A stretch of 46,636 bases of DNA from Flavobacteriaceae bacterium (GTDB lineage Bacteria > Bacteroidota > Bacteroidia > Flavobacteriales > Flavobacteriaceae): the NCBI GenBank assembly GCA_947446635.1, contig CANFHF010000015.1, positions 1 through 46,636 of the forward strand, read 5' to 3'. The notes below the pieces were generated by a model. That model was given only the letters and a program-made list of their open reading frames with translations. It had not been told where the DNA came from and did no database searches. The position numbers and the translations under genes were made by a program. Every line of letters starts with the position of its first letter. The stretch's first letter is position 1. Below are positions 1 to 8,608 of this stretch, one piece after another.

Positions 1-155
1 CCTAAGGAAACCGCTGCCAACTCAGTAGAACCAAGATTGCCCACCATAAAATTATCAACAATCCCTATTAAAGTATGACCGAGCATTCCAAGTATAACAG
101 GATAGGCCAATCTTAAATTATAGGAAAACTCTTTTGTATATTGGGGGAAACTCAC
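1..155 (-). CDS. MATE family multidrug efflux transporter (N-terminal fragment)
   Basis: Only the first 51 codons lie in the window; the gene runs off the left edge. The reading starts at a GTG (155-153) directly preceded by an in-frame TAA, so a start further upstream is excluded. The peptide begins VSFPQYTKEFSYNLRLAYPV and continues into a first membrane segment with the MATE-type pattern GHTLIGIVDNFMVGNLGSTE. MATE proteins are 12-helix inner-membrane pumps that export drugs or metabolites in exchange for Na+ or H+. The substrate cannot be told from this fragment. Confidence 0.8.
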   Translation of the reverse strand, partial: MSFPQYTKEFSYNLRLAYPVILGMLGHTLIGIVDNFMVGNLGSTELAAVSL

Positions 156-230
156 TTAGGATTATTTTGGTTGGCAAAGGTATAGTAAAACATCCCCCAC
201 TTCTATTTTGAATTTGATTTTTATTTAATC

Positions 231-1553
231 TTAAACTTCTTTGAATTCCAACCTCACGCTTCCATCCTCATCAATTTTGGACAATTTGATTTCACGCAAA
301 GTGTTAACCAATTCTGGATTCCAAGGCGTTTTAACCCGAACATAATTTTCGGTAAAACCGTGAATATAACCTTCTTTATTTTCAGATTCAAAAAGGACAG
401 TTCTGTTTGTTCCTATCTGGCTCTCATAAAAAGCACGACGTTTTTTTACCGATAATCCACGCAACATTTTACTGCGTTTCGCTCGGACATTAGCAGGAAC
501 AGCATCTTCCATTTCGGCTGCTTCGGTATTATCGCGTTCCGAATAGGTAAAAACATGTAAATAGGAAATATCCAAATCGTTCAAAAAATGATAGGTTTCC
601 AGAAAATGTTCATCGGTCTCTCCAGGAAAACCTACAATCACATCCACACCAATACAAGCATCTGGCATCACTTCCCTAATTTTATTTACACGTTCGGTAT
701 ATATTTCGCGAAGGTAACGGCGTTTCATCAACTTCAAGATTTGGTTGCTTCCGGATTGCAATGGGATATGAAAATGCGGCACAAAAGTGCGGCTTTTGGA
801 AACAAATTCAATAGTTTCATTTCTTAATAAATTAGGTTCAATAGAAGAAATTCTTAATCTTTCGATTCCTTCTACTTTATCCAATGCCTGAACTAATTCC
901 AAAAAAGTATGTTCGTGTTTTTTGTTGCCAAATTCCCCTTTTCCATAATCGCCAATATTCACACCCGTCAATACAATTTCTTTTATGTTTTGCGCGGATA
1001 TTTCCTTGGCGTTTTTCAACACATTTTCCAATTCATCGCTTCTAGAAATTCCTCTCGCCAAGGGAATCGTGCAATAGGTACATTTATAATCGCAACCGTC
1101 CTGCACTTTCAAGAAAGCACGCGTTCTGTCGCCAATGGAATAACTGCCTACATAGAAATCGGCTTCGGCAATCTCGCAAGAATGGACTTCACCAAAATCA
1201 TTTTTGGATAAATCGTTTATGTAGTCGGTGATTTTAAATTTTTCGGTAGCGCCCAAAACCAAATCCACACCATCAACAGCTACTAATTCTTCGGGTTTCA
1301 ATTGGGCATAACAACCAACGGCAGCAATAAAAGCCTTACTATTAAGTTTCATTGCTTTTCGTACGACTTGCTTGAATTGTTTGTCGGCATTTTCAGTCAC
1401 GGAACAGGTATTAATGACATACATATCAGCGACATCTTCAAAATCGACACGGTCAAACCCTTCATCCTGAATGCTTCTAGCAATGGTAGCTGTTTCGGAG
1501 AAATTTAGCTTGCAACCTAAAGTATAAAAGGCTACTTTTTTCTTGTTTTCCAT
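231..1553 (-). CDS. mtaB: tRNA (N6-threonylcarbamoyladenosine(37)-C2)-methylthiotransferase MtaB
   Basis: This radical-SAM enzyme adds a methylthio group to t6A37 of tRNAs reading ANN codons. Two iron-sulfur clusters are readable. The N-terminal methylthiotransferase domain has Cys14 (TLGCKLN), Cys50 (INTCSV) and Cys81 (VGCYAQ). The radical SAM motif CxxxCxxC has Cys154, Cys158 and Cys161. A TRAM-like tail follows. I chose the ATG at 1553 (440 residues). A TTG at 1565 in the same frame would add four residues but the ATG gives the usual MtaB N-terminus. A TAAATTTG box, the Bacteroidetes -7 element, lies upstream at 1598-1605 on the same strand, without a clear -33 element. The set of cysteines favours MtaB over the relatives MiaB and RimO. 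Confidence 0.93.
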   Translation of the reverse strand: MENKKKVAFYTLGCKLNFSETATIARSIQDEGFDRVDFEDVADMYVINTCSVTENADKQFKQVVRKAMKLNSKAFIAAVGCYAQLKPEELVAVDGVDLVLGATEKFKITDYINDLSKNDFGEVHSCEIAEADFYVGSYSIGDRTRAFLKVQDGCDYKCTYCTIPLARGISRSDELENVLKNAKEISAQNIKEIVLTGVNIGDYGKGEFGNKKHEHTFLELVQALDKVEGIERLRISSIEPNLLRNETIEFVSKSRTFVPHFHIPLQSGSNQILKLMKRRYLREIYTERVNKIREVMPDACIGVDVIVGFPGETDEHFLETYHFLNDLDISYLHVFTYSERDNTEAAEMEDAVPANVRAKRSKMLRGLSVKKRRAFYESQIGTNRTVLFESENKEGYIHGFTENYVRVKTPWNPELVNTLREIKLSKIDEDGSVRLEFKEV

Positions 1554-1724
1554 AAGTGTTCTCAATTAATGAAATCGTTGTCAAAAAATTGAGATTGCAA
1601 ATTTACGGACAAAAACTTTAAAATAAAATCAATAATTCACTAAGAAAGAGAAACAAATAAAAAACCACAGCTACTTTCGCAATTGTGGCTCTTTTCAAAT
1701 TTTAAAATTAGACCATTTTAAAAA

Positions 1725-2900
1725 TTAGTCTTTCCTCCAAATTTTGGTTTCTTCAAAAACGTGTTGCAAGATGTTGGCTTCTTTTTCATCGAAGTCAATA
1801 CCCCTGCGACTCATTACCAATCGAGCGGTTTCAAAAGCTTTCTTAGTCATATAAGTGGTAAATCCTGAAGCGCCCCCCCAAGAAAAACTAGCCACAAAGT
1901 TGCGTGGAAATCCAGCACCAAAAATGTTGGCACTCACACCAACTACAGTTCCGGTGTTAAACATGGTGTTAATGCCACATTTGCTATGGTCGCCCATCAT
2001 TAATCCACAAAATTGAAGTGCTGTTGTTTCAAAACCTTCAGTTTCATAACTCCACAATTTCACTTCTTCGTAGTTGTTTTTAAGGTTTGAATTATTGCTG
2101 TCCGCACCAATATTACACCATTCCCCCAAAACAGAATTCCCTAAAAACCCATCGTGTCCTTTATTTGAATAACCGAATAATACAGAATTGTTCACTTCTC
2201 CACCTATTCTGGAATGTGGTCCAACGGTTGTTGCTCCATATACTTTTGTTGCCAGCTTCACGACGGCTCCTTCGCACAAAGCAAAAGGGCCACGAATAAC
2301 CGAACCTTCCATTATCTCAGCATTTTTACCAATATAAATGGGACCTGTAGAAGCATTTAAGGTTACGAATTCAAGCTTCGCCCCTTCCTCAATAAATATA
2401 TTTTCTTTTGCAATAGTATTGACGCTTTTAGGAATGGGTTGCGATTTTCTATCTTCTGTTAGCAATTCGAAATCTTCCTGAATCGCAGCATCATTTTTGG
2501 AAAAAATATCCCAAGTGTGCTCTACTCTTAAACACTCTCCTTCGAATTCTATAATTTCATACGTTTCGAAATTGACTTCTTCTTGATTTTCGCTAGTATA
2601 AAAAGCGATAACATCCTCTCCTTTAAAAATCGCTTGATTCGATTCAATATTACTAACCAATTCAGCCAAAAAAGCATTGGGAATAAAGGAAGCGTTTATC
2701 ATCACATTTTCCTCCATTTCGACCATGGGGAATTTATCTGAAAGATATTCCTCCGTTAAAGTAGTAGTAGTCGAGCCCAAACGCATTTCCCATTTTTGGC
2801 GAATCGTCATTATACCAATCAGAATGTCAGCAACTGGCCGGGTGAAAGTAAAGGGCAATAAAGCATTTCTTGCTGGTCCGTCGAAAAGTATATAATTCAT
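1725..2900 (-). CDS. GlmU-like protein: nucleotidyltransferase-related N-terminus with left-handed beta-helix
   Basis: The N-terminal half opens with NYILFDGPARNALLPFTFTR and a TRPVADILIG stretch, the signature of the Bacteroidetes 'GlmU family / putative sugar nucleotidyltransferase' group. It lacks the classical G-x-G-T-R nucleotide loop of GlmU. From about residue 180 hexapeptide-type repeats (such as IYIGKNAEIMEGSVIRGP, VGPHSRIGGEV) indicate a left-handed beta-helix of the acyltransferase kind. Its reaction is not known to me; a role in sugar-nucleotide or acyl-sugar metabolism is inference. The start is the ATG at 2900 (391 residues); an in-frame TTG at 2915 is less likely. It lies downstream of rpmE2 on the same strand, but a strong terminator separates them. 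Confidence 0.8.
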   Translation of the reverse strand: MNYILFDGPARNALLPFTFTRPVADILIGIMTIRQKWEMRLGSTTTTLTEEYLSDKFPMVEMEENVMINASFIPNAFLAELVSNIESNQAIFKGEDVIAFYTSENQEEVNFETYEIIEFEGECLRVEHTWDIFSKNDAAIQEDFELLTEDRKSQPIPKSVNTIAKENIFIEEGAKLEFVTLNASTGPIYIGKNAEIMEGSVIRGPFALCEGAVVKLATKVYGATTVGPHSRIGGEVNNSVLFGYSNKGHDGFLGNSVLGEWCNIGADSNNSNLKNNYEEVKLWSYETEGFETTALQFCGLMMGDHSKCGINTMFNTGTVVGVSANIFGAGFPRNFVASFSWGGASGFTTYMTKKAFETARLVMSRRGIDFDEKEANILQHVFEETKIWRKD

Positions 2901-2956
2901 TTGATACGGGTTCAAAGTTATAAAAGTTCAAAGTTACAAAGATTTAAATAGCAATT

Positions 2957-2988
2957 AAAATAAAAAAGCCCCACAAATTGTGAGGCTT
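2957..2988 (-). terminator. Rho-independent terminator after rpmE2
   Basis: A 10-bp stem (2966-2975 with 2979-2988, one G-U pair on the minus strand) with a 3-base loop is followed on the minus strand by a run of six T. It lies 25 bases past the rpmE2 stop, so L31 is probably made from its own short transcript. Confidence 0.85.
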
Positions 2989-3013
2989 CCTATAGTATTT
3001 AAACTGATAAATA

Positions 3014-3265
3014 TTATTTACCGTGTTTAGCGTATTTAGTTTTGAATTTATCGATACGTCCAGCAGTATCAATAAGTTTAGATTTTCCTGTGTAAAAAGG
3101 ATGAGAAGTTCTTGAAATCTCTAATTTAACAACTGGATATTCAACACCATCAACAGTGATTGTTTCTCTTGTATCTGCAGTAGATTTAGTAATAAAAACA
3201 TCTTCATTTGACATGTCTTTGAAGGCAACTAATCTGTAATTTTCTGGGTGAATTCCTTTTTTCAT
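3014..3265 (-). CDS. rpmE2: 50S ribosomal protein L31 type B
   Basis: An 83-residue type B L31, a large-subunit protein at the subunit interface. It begins MKKGIHPENYRLVAFKDMS and contains SRTSHPFYTGKSK and a basic end KYAKHGK. It has no cysteine at all, so it is the zinc-free form, as expected of type B L31. The gene has its own promoter (3382-3411) and terminator (2957-2988) and stands alone, divergent from the DUF4199 gene. In species with both forms, type B is the paralogue used in zinc shortage; here only this one is visible. Confidence 0.96.
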   Translation of the reverse strand: MKKGIHPENYRLVAFKDMSNEDVFITKSTADTRETITVDGVEYPVVKLEISRTSHPFYTGKSKLIDTAGRIDKFKTKYAKHGK

Positions 3266-3381
3266 CTTTAATTTTATTTATTTTTTTGAGCGTTTTAATT
3301 TTGAAGCTTTCTCCTAGTTAGAAAAAGGTATAAATGCAACTACTCTTTTTGTTTAAATCTCTCCATTTATTTTTGAGAATG

Positions 3382-3411
3382 CAAATTTACACTTATTTTT
3401 CAATAATCAAA
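3382..3411 (-). promoter_or_regulatory. Promoter of rpmE2 (Bacteroidetes type)
   Basis: On the minus strand a TTTG (complement of 3408-3411) and a TAAATTTG box (complement of 3382-3389) are separated by 18 bases. This matches the TTG/TAnnTTTG consensus of the Bacteroidetes primary sigma factor. It sits about 115 bases upstream of rpmE2, leaving a long leader. Confidence 0.65.
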
Positions 3412-3458
3412 TGTTTGTATTGCTTTTTTTTATAATCCTATAAAAACATTTTTTGTCC

Positions 3459-3486
3459 TTGAATATATAGGGAATTGCTATATTTG
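3459..3486 (+). promoter_or_regulatory. Promoter of the DUF4199-glycosyltransferase-mutase-ABC operon
   Basis: TTG at 3459-3461 and TATATTTG at 3479-3486 are 17 bases apart, matching the Bacteroidetes TTG/TAnnTTTG promoter. It lies 27 bases upstream of the DUF4199 start and is divergent from the rpmE2 promoter. Confidence 0.6.
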
Positions 3487-3513
3487 TCGATTAATAAACA
3501 AACTCTTTAATAT

Positions 3514-4041
3514 ATGGATGAGATTATAAAGAAAAACGGAGTGTTATTTGGCGTAATTACTGGTTTAATTTCCGTTTTAATCACTACTTTAATTTATTCC
3601 ATAGATTTGAAATTATTTATTTCTATGTGGATTGGTTTTGCAAGTATTGGTGCTTATATAGTTATTGGAGTTATTTTACTTTCTAAAACAAAAAAAGACT
3701 TAAAGGGAGTATTTACTTTTAAAGACGCTTTCACTACTTATTTTATTTCGGCCATAATTGGAATTTTAATATCTGTGACTTTTAATTTCATTTTATTCAA
3801 TTTGATTGATCCAGCTGTAAAAGACACTCTTAAAGACTTAACAATAAAATATATGGCAGATACAATGCAGAAATTCAACACTCCTGCGTCTGCAATAAAT
3901 GAAGCAATGAAAAAAATTCAAGAAAACGACCCTTATTCTGCTATTGAATTAGTTAAGGGCTCTATATTTAAAATCGCATTTAGTGCCCTTTTTGGGCTAC
4001 TATTAGCATTGATTTTTAAAAGTAAATCTTCACACGAATAA
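3514..4041 (+). CDS. DUF4199 domain membrane protein
   Basis: A 175-residue inner-membrane protein. Four hydrophobic segments are visible: about 10-30 (GVLFGVITGLISVLITTLIY), 35-57, 75-97 and 152-168. A hydrophilic loop between the third and fourth contains KYMADTMQKFNTP. The pattern fits DUF4199, a family found mainly in Bacteroidetes with no established function. The next gene, a glycosyltransferase, starts 8 bases after its stop, so the two are almost certainly co-transcribed. That suggests a role with lipid-linked sugar transfer, but this is only context. Confidence 0.85.
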   Translation: MDEIIKKNGVLFGVITGLISVLITTLIYSIDLKLFISMWIGFASIGAYIVIGVILLSKTKKDLKGVFTFKDAFTTYFISAIIGILISVTFNFILFNLIDPAVKDTLKDLTIKYMADTMQKFNTPASAINEAMKKIQENDPYSAIELVKGSIFKIAFSALFGLLLALIFKSKSSHE

Positions 4042-4049
4042 AATCATAA

Positions 4050-5003
4050 ATGAATTTATCCATACTTATCCCGCTTCTTAATGAAGAGGAATCACTTAAA
4101 GAGTTATATAACTGGATTATTTCGGTTATGAAATCAAACAATTACTCCTACGAAGTCATTTTTATCGATGACGGAAGTGTTGATGCTTCTTGGTCTATTA
4201 TCGAAGATCTAGCTGCCGAAGATTCGAACGTAAAAGGCATTCGATTCATGAAAAACTTTGGAAAATCACAAGCCTTACACGCTGGTTTTAATAAGGCTCA
4301 AGGTGATGTCGTCATCACCATGGATGCTGATTTACAAGATAGTCCCGAAGAAATCCCAGTATTATACAATATGATTACCAACCAAAATTTTGATTTGGTT
4401 TCTGGCTGGAAAAAGAAACGATACGATTCTGTTTTTTCCAAAAATTTGCCTTCTAAATTATTCAATTGGGCTGCTAGAAAAACATCCGGAGTTGAATTAA
4501 ATGATTTTAATTGTGGATTGAAAGCTTACAAAAATATAGTTGTAAAAAATATTGAGGTTTCAGGCGAAATGCACCGTTACATTCCAGTTTTGGCGAAAAA
4601 TGCGGGTTTTAGTAAAATTGGCGAAAAAGTGGTGCAACACCAAGCTAGAAAATACGGAGTAACTAAATTTGGAATAGAGCGCTTCATCAATGGTTTTTTG
4701 GATTTAATTACCATTTGGTTCTTGTCAAAATTCGGAAAAAGACCCATGCACTTGTTTGGGGCTATGGGTTCGCTAATGTTTATTATTGGTTTTCTTTCGG
4801 CCGGCCTTATTGGTTTTATGAAATTATATAAATTATATCATGGATTGCCTTATGATTTAGTAACTAATAACCCTTGGTTTTACATATCATTAACTACTAT
4901 GATTATAGGCACCCAATTCTTCTTGGCAGGATTTCTAGGTGAAATCATATTAAGAACAAAGAATAATGAAAAGCAATATAAAGTTGCTAAAGAACTCAAT
5001 TAA
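4050..5003 (+). CDS. Family 2 glycosyltransferase, DPM1/GtrB-like
   Basis: A 317-residue GT2 enzyme. The GT-A domain begins NLSILIPLLNEEESL and carries FIDDGSVD and the metal-binding DAD at residues 92-94 (MDADLQDSPEE). The C-terminal third has two membrane segments (about 235-257 and 277-300). This layout is that of polyprenyl-phosphate mannosyl/glucosyltransferases (DPM1, GtrB, ArnC type), which move a sugar from a nucleotide donor to a membrane lipid carrier on the cytoplasmic face. The donor sugar cannot be read from the sequence. The following phosphohexomutase, 28 bases downstream, could help supply the sugar phosphate. Confidence 0.88.
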   Translation: MNLSILIPLLNEEESLKELYNWIISVMKSNNYSYEVIFIDDGSVDASWSIIEDLAAEDSNVKGIRFMKNFGKSQALHAGFNKAQGDVVITMDADLQDSPEEIPVLYNMITNQNFDLVSGWKKKRYDSVFSKNLPSKLFNWAARKTSGVELNDFNCGLKAYKNIVVKNIEVSGEMHRYIPVLAKNAGFSKIGEKVVQHQARKYGVTKFGIERFINGFLDLITIWFLSKFGKRPMHLFGAMGSLMFIIGFLSAGLIGFMKLYKLYHGLPYDLVTNNPWFYISLTTMIIGTQFFLAGFLGEIILRTKNNEKQYKVAKELN

Positions 5004-5031
5004 TTCTAAAAAAGACATTCAATTTTTTAAA

Positions 5032-6759
5032 ATGAAAATCAAACAAAATATTTTAGACGCAGTAAACGAATGGCTAAAGCCTACATTTGACCAAGAAACA
5101 CAAGAAGCGGTTAAAAATATAATGACAAATTCTCCTAAGGAACTTGAAGAGAGTTTTTACAAAAATTTGGAGTTTGGAACCGGCGGAATGCGAGGTGTCA
5201 TGGGTGTTGGAAACAATCGCATCAACAAATATACTCTCGGGAAAAGCACCCAAGGACTTTCTGATTATTTACACATCGCATTTCCAAAACAACCACTAAA
5301 AGCCGTTATCGCTTTTGACTGTCGACATAACAGCAAAACGTTGGCTAAAACAGTTGCCGATGTTTTCTCTGCAAACAACATTGAAGTTTATTTATTTTCG
5401 GATTTACGACCCACTCCAGAATTGTCTTTTGCCCTAAAATATTTGGGTTGCCAATGTGGAATTGTACTTACTGCTTCTCATAATCCTCCTGAATACAATG
5501 GCTATAAAGTATATTGGGAAGACGGCGGACAAATTGTTCCGCCAGAAGATGACGCCATTATCAATACTATCGAAAATCTAAATTACAACCAAATTAAGTT
5601 TACTGCAAACGAAGATTTGATTCATTACATTGATACTGAAATTGATCAAGCTTTCATAAAATCTACTATCGAAAATGCTAGTTTTGGAACATCACAAGAA
5701 GCAAAAGACAATCTGAATATCGTTTTCACTTCTTTGCACGGAACCTCCATAACATTAGTTCCCGATACTTTTGCACAAGCAGGATATAAAAATGTAAACA
5801 TTGTTGAAGAACAAAGAGTTCCAAATGGGGATTTTCCAACTGTTAAATCTCCAAATCCCGAAGAACCAGAGGCATTGGCATTAGCATTGGCATTAGCCGA
5901 TAAAACCAACTCGGATATTGTAATTGGAACCGATCCAGATTGTGATCGTTTAGGAGTTGCTGTTCTAAATAATGAGGGTCAAATGACATTATTAAATGGC
6001 AATCAATCAATGATTTTAATGACCTCCTTTTTATTAGAAGAATGGAAAAAATCAGGGAAAATTAATGGAAAACAATTCGTGGGTTCAACCATAGTTTCCA
6101 CCCCTATGATAATGGAATTAGCTTCGGCTTACGGTGTAGAATTTAAAGTAGGCTTAACTGGATTCAAATGGATCGCCAAAATGATTAAGGATTTTCCGAA
6201 ATTAGAATTTATTGGCGGTGGCGAAGAAAGTTTCGGATATATGGTGGGCGATGCGGTTCGAGATAAAGATGCCGTTGCAGCTACTTTGTTGATATGCGAA
6301 GTGGCGGCTCAAGCCAAAGCAAAAGGAAGTAGCGTTTATAAAGAACTTTTAAAATTATATGTTGATCATGGTTTTTATAAAGAACATTTGATTTCGATTA
6401 CTAAAAAAGGAATGGAAGGCTTGGCTGAAATTAATCAAATGATGGTTTCGTTACGTGAAAACCCTGTAAAAGAAATCAACGGACAAAGAGTAATTATGCT
6501 AGAAGATTACAAATCATCGGTTGCCAAAAATTTACTTACCGGTGAAGAAGAAACAATGGATATGCCTAAAGCAGATGTGTTGATTTATTATACTGAGGAC
6601 GGTTCTAAGATTTGTGCTAGACCAAGCGGAACTGAACCAAAAATTAAATTTTACATCAGCGTAAATACAGAACTTGATACCGTTGAAAATTTCACTAAAG
6701 TGGAAATTATTTTAAACAAAAAAATAAAAAATATTATTGAATCAATGCAATTGAGCTAA
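5032..6759 (+). CDS. Phosphoglucomutase/phosphomannomutase (phospho-sugar mutase)
   Basis: An alpha-D-phosphohexomutase of 575 residues that interconverts hexose 1- and 6-phosphates. The four family signatures are present in order: the phosphoserine loop LTASHNPPEYNG with Ser149, the Mg-binding loop GTDPDCDRLG with Asp301, Asp303 and Asp305, the sugar-binding GGGEESFGY, and the phosphate-binding RPSGTEPKIKFY. The ATG at 5032 is preferred; an in-frame ATG at 4966 would overlap the preceding gene and add residues unlike the family. The stop overlaps the next ATG by one base, so it is translationally linked to the ABC exporter. Whether glucose or mannose is preferred cannot be decided. Confidence 0.93.
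   Translation: MKIKQNILDAVNEWLKPTFDQETQEAVKNIMTNSPKELEESFYKNLEFGTGGMRGVMGVGNNRINKYTLGKSTQGLSDYLHIAFPKQPLKAVIAFDCRHNSKTLAKTVADVFSANNIEVYLFSDLRPTPELSFALKYLGCQCGIVLTASHNPPEYNGYKVYWEDGGQIVPPEDDAIINTIENLNYNQIKFTANEDLIHYIDTEIDQAFIKSTIENASFGTSQEAKDNLNIVFTSLHGTSITLVPDTFAQAGYKNVNIVEEQRVPNGDFPTVKSPNPEEPEALALALALADKTNSDIVIGTDPDCDRLGVAVLNNEGQMTLLNGNQSMILMTSFLLEEWKKSGKINGKQFVGSTIVSTPMIMELASAYGVEFKVGLTGFKWIAKMIKDFPKLEFIGGGEESFGYMVGDAVRDKDAVAATLLICEVAAQAKAKGSSVYKELLKLYVDHGFYKEHLISITKKGMEGLAEINQMMVSLRENPVKEINGQRVIMLEDYKSSVAKNLLTGEEETMDMPKADVLIYYTEDGSKICARPSGTEPKIKFYISVNTELDTVENFTKVEIILNKKIKNIIESMQLS
5872..5895 (+). repeat. Tandem 12-bp repeat inside the phosphohexomutase gene
   Basis: GCATTGGCATTA occurs twice in tandem, encoding an Ala-Leu run (EALALALALAD) just before the GTDPDCD metal loop. 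The repeat keeps the reading frame. Confidence 0.7.
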
Positions 6760-8585
6760 TGACTAATTTCAAGAAAATATTTCCTTTTATAATTCCGTAT
6801 AAAAAATATGCCTACTTCAACATATTTTTTAATGTGATGTATGCTCTTTTTAGCACACTTTCTTTTATGTCATTAATCCCAATGATGCAAGTGTTATTTG
6901 ACCAAACCAAAAGAAATACAATAGTACCAATTTATAAAGGAATTTGGGAATTTAAAAAATATGCCGAAGATTATTTATCTTATTATATAACCACCACTAC
7001 CGACACTTTGGGAGTAGGTCATACTCTATCTATTATGGTTGCGGTAATTATTTCAATTTTTTTATTGAAAAATTTGAGTGATTATTTGGCTATGTTTTTT
7101 ATTACCTTTTTAAGGAACGGCGTTTTAAGGGACATACGGAATGCAATGTATAAAAAAACACTTGATTTACCCCTTTCCTTCTTTTCTGAAAAAAGAAAAG
7201 GAGATACCATTGCTAGAATTTCAGCAGATGTCAATGAAGTGCAAACGTCTTTCCTTTCAATATTGGAACTAATCGTAAAAGAGCCCTTGACAATTCTTTT
7301 TACTATAATTGCCATGCTTAGCATTAGTGTCAAACTGACTCTTTTTGTGTTTGTTTTTATTCCTCTTTCATCATACGTTATTTCACTTATCGGCAAACAA
7401 TTAAAAAGGAAATCAACACGAGCACAACAAGAACAAGGTATTTTTTTATCGACTATAGAAGAGACTCTTGGTGGATTAAAAGTCGTGAAAGGGTATAATT
7501 CCGAGAAATATTTCAACCGTATTTTTCAAGAATCTACCCAACGTTTTTTCACATTATCGAATAGTATTGGAAACAGACAAAACCTAGCTTCTCCGGTAAG
7601 CGAATTTATGGGCATCATGGTAATTGCCATTTTGCTTTGGTATGGCGGACACATGGTTTTGATAGAAAAAACCTTGAACGGCGCTTCATTTATAGCTTAT
7701 ATGGGATTGGCTTATAATATTTTGACTCCGGCAAAATCAATTTCGAAAGCATCCTACGCTATCAAAAGAGGAAATGCTGCGGCAGAGCGAGTTTTGGAAA
7801 TTTTAGAACAAGAAAACACAATCAAAAGCAAGAAAGATGCGCTGAAAAAAAATTCGTTTGAATCTAAAATTACTATACAAAATATTAACTTTAAATACAA
7901 AGATGATGTTGTTTTAAAGAATTTTTCACTCGAAGTAAAAAAGGGACAAACTGTGGCGCTCGTTGGTCAATCGGGAAGTGGAAAAAGCACCATTGCTAAT
8001 TTATTGACTCGCTTCTACGATGTGAATGAGGGGACAATTTTAATTGATGCTGACAACATAAAAGACATGGATTTACAATCACTTCGGGGGTTGATGGGAT
8101 TGGTAACCCAAGACAGTATCTTATTTAACGACACTATAAAAGCCAATATTTCATTAGGAAAATTGAACGCAACTGATGATGAAATTATTGAAGCTTTGAA
8201 GATTGCAAATGCATATGAATTTGTCATAGACTTACCTCTTGGTATTTACACCAATATTGGCGACAGCGGTAACAAACTTTCGGGTGGTCAAAAACAACGA
8301 TTGTCCATTGCGCGAGCAGTTTTAAAAAATCCTCCAATCATGATTTTAGACGAAGCCACTTCGGCATTGGACACTGAAAGCGAAAAATTCGTGCAAGTCG
8401 CGTTAGAAAACATGATGCAAAATAGGACTTCTATTGTTATTGCACACCGCCTTTCGACCATTCAAAAAGCTGACAAGATTGTGGTGCTGCAAAAAGGAGA
8501 AATTGTGGAACAGGGAACCCACGAAGAACTAATTGCAATGAACGGAACGTATCATAAATTAGTGACAATGCAGTCTTTCGAGTAG
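6759..8585 (+). CDS. ABC exporter, MsbA-like fused permease-ATPase
   Basis: A 608-residue half-transporter. The N-terminal part has six hydrophobic segments (the first at about 14-45, others near 90-110, 170-205 and 285-325). The C-terminal ATPase has Walker A GQSGSGKST near 403, the ABC signature LSGGQKQR near 507, Walker B IMILDEAT near 527 and the H-loop His in IVIAHRLS. The family includes MsbA, the lipid A-core flippase, and multidrug exporters. The operon with a glycosyltransferase and a sugar mutase makes export of a glycolipid or lipid A-type molecule plausible, but drug export cannot be excluded. Its ATG overlaps the mutase stop (TAATG). Confidence 0.9.
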   Translation: MTNFKKIFPFIIPYKKYAYFNIFFNVMYALFSTLSFMSLIPMMQVLFDQTKRNTIVPIYKGIWEFKKYAEDYLSYYITTTTDTLGVGHTLSIMVAVIISIFLLKNLSDYLAMFFITFLRNGVLRDIRNAMYKKTLDLPLSFFSEKRKGDTIARISADVNEVQTSFLSILELIVKEPLTILFTIIAMLSISVKLTLFVFVFIPLSSYVISLIGKQLKRKSTRAQQEQGIFLSTIEETLGGLKVVKGYNSEKYFNRIFQESTQRFFTLSNSIGNRQNLASPVSEFMGIMVIAILLWYGGHMVLIEKTLNGASFIAYMGLAYNILTPAKSISKASYAIKRGNAAAERVLEILEQENTIKSKKDALKKNSFESKITIQNINFKYKDDVVLKNFSLEVKKGQTVALVGQSGSGKSTIANLLTRFYDVNEGTILIDADNIKDMDLQSLRGLMGLVTQDSILFNDTIKANISLGKLNATDDEIIEALKIANAYEFVIDLPLGIYTNIGDSGNKLSGGQKQRLSIARAVLKNPPIMILDEATSALDTESEKFVQVALENMMQNRTSIVIAHRLSTIQKADKIVVLQKGEIVEQGTHEELIAMNGTYHKLVTMQSFE

Positions 8586-8608
8586 GATTGTAGATTTTTG
8601 ATTTAACA

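Noticed and set aside
5646..5909. Antisense frame with an Asn-Ala repeat within the mutase gene
   Set aside because: It mirrors the Ala-Leu repeat on the opposite strand, and the mutase frame carries all family motifs.
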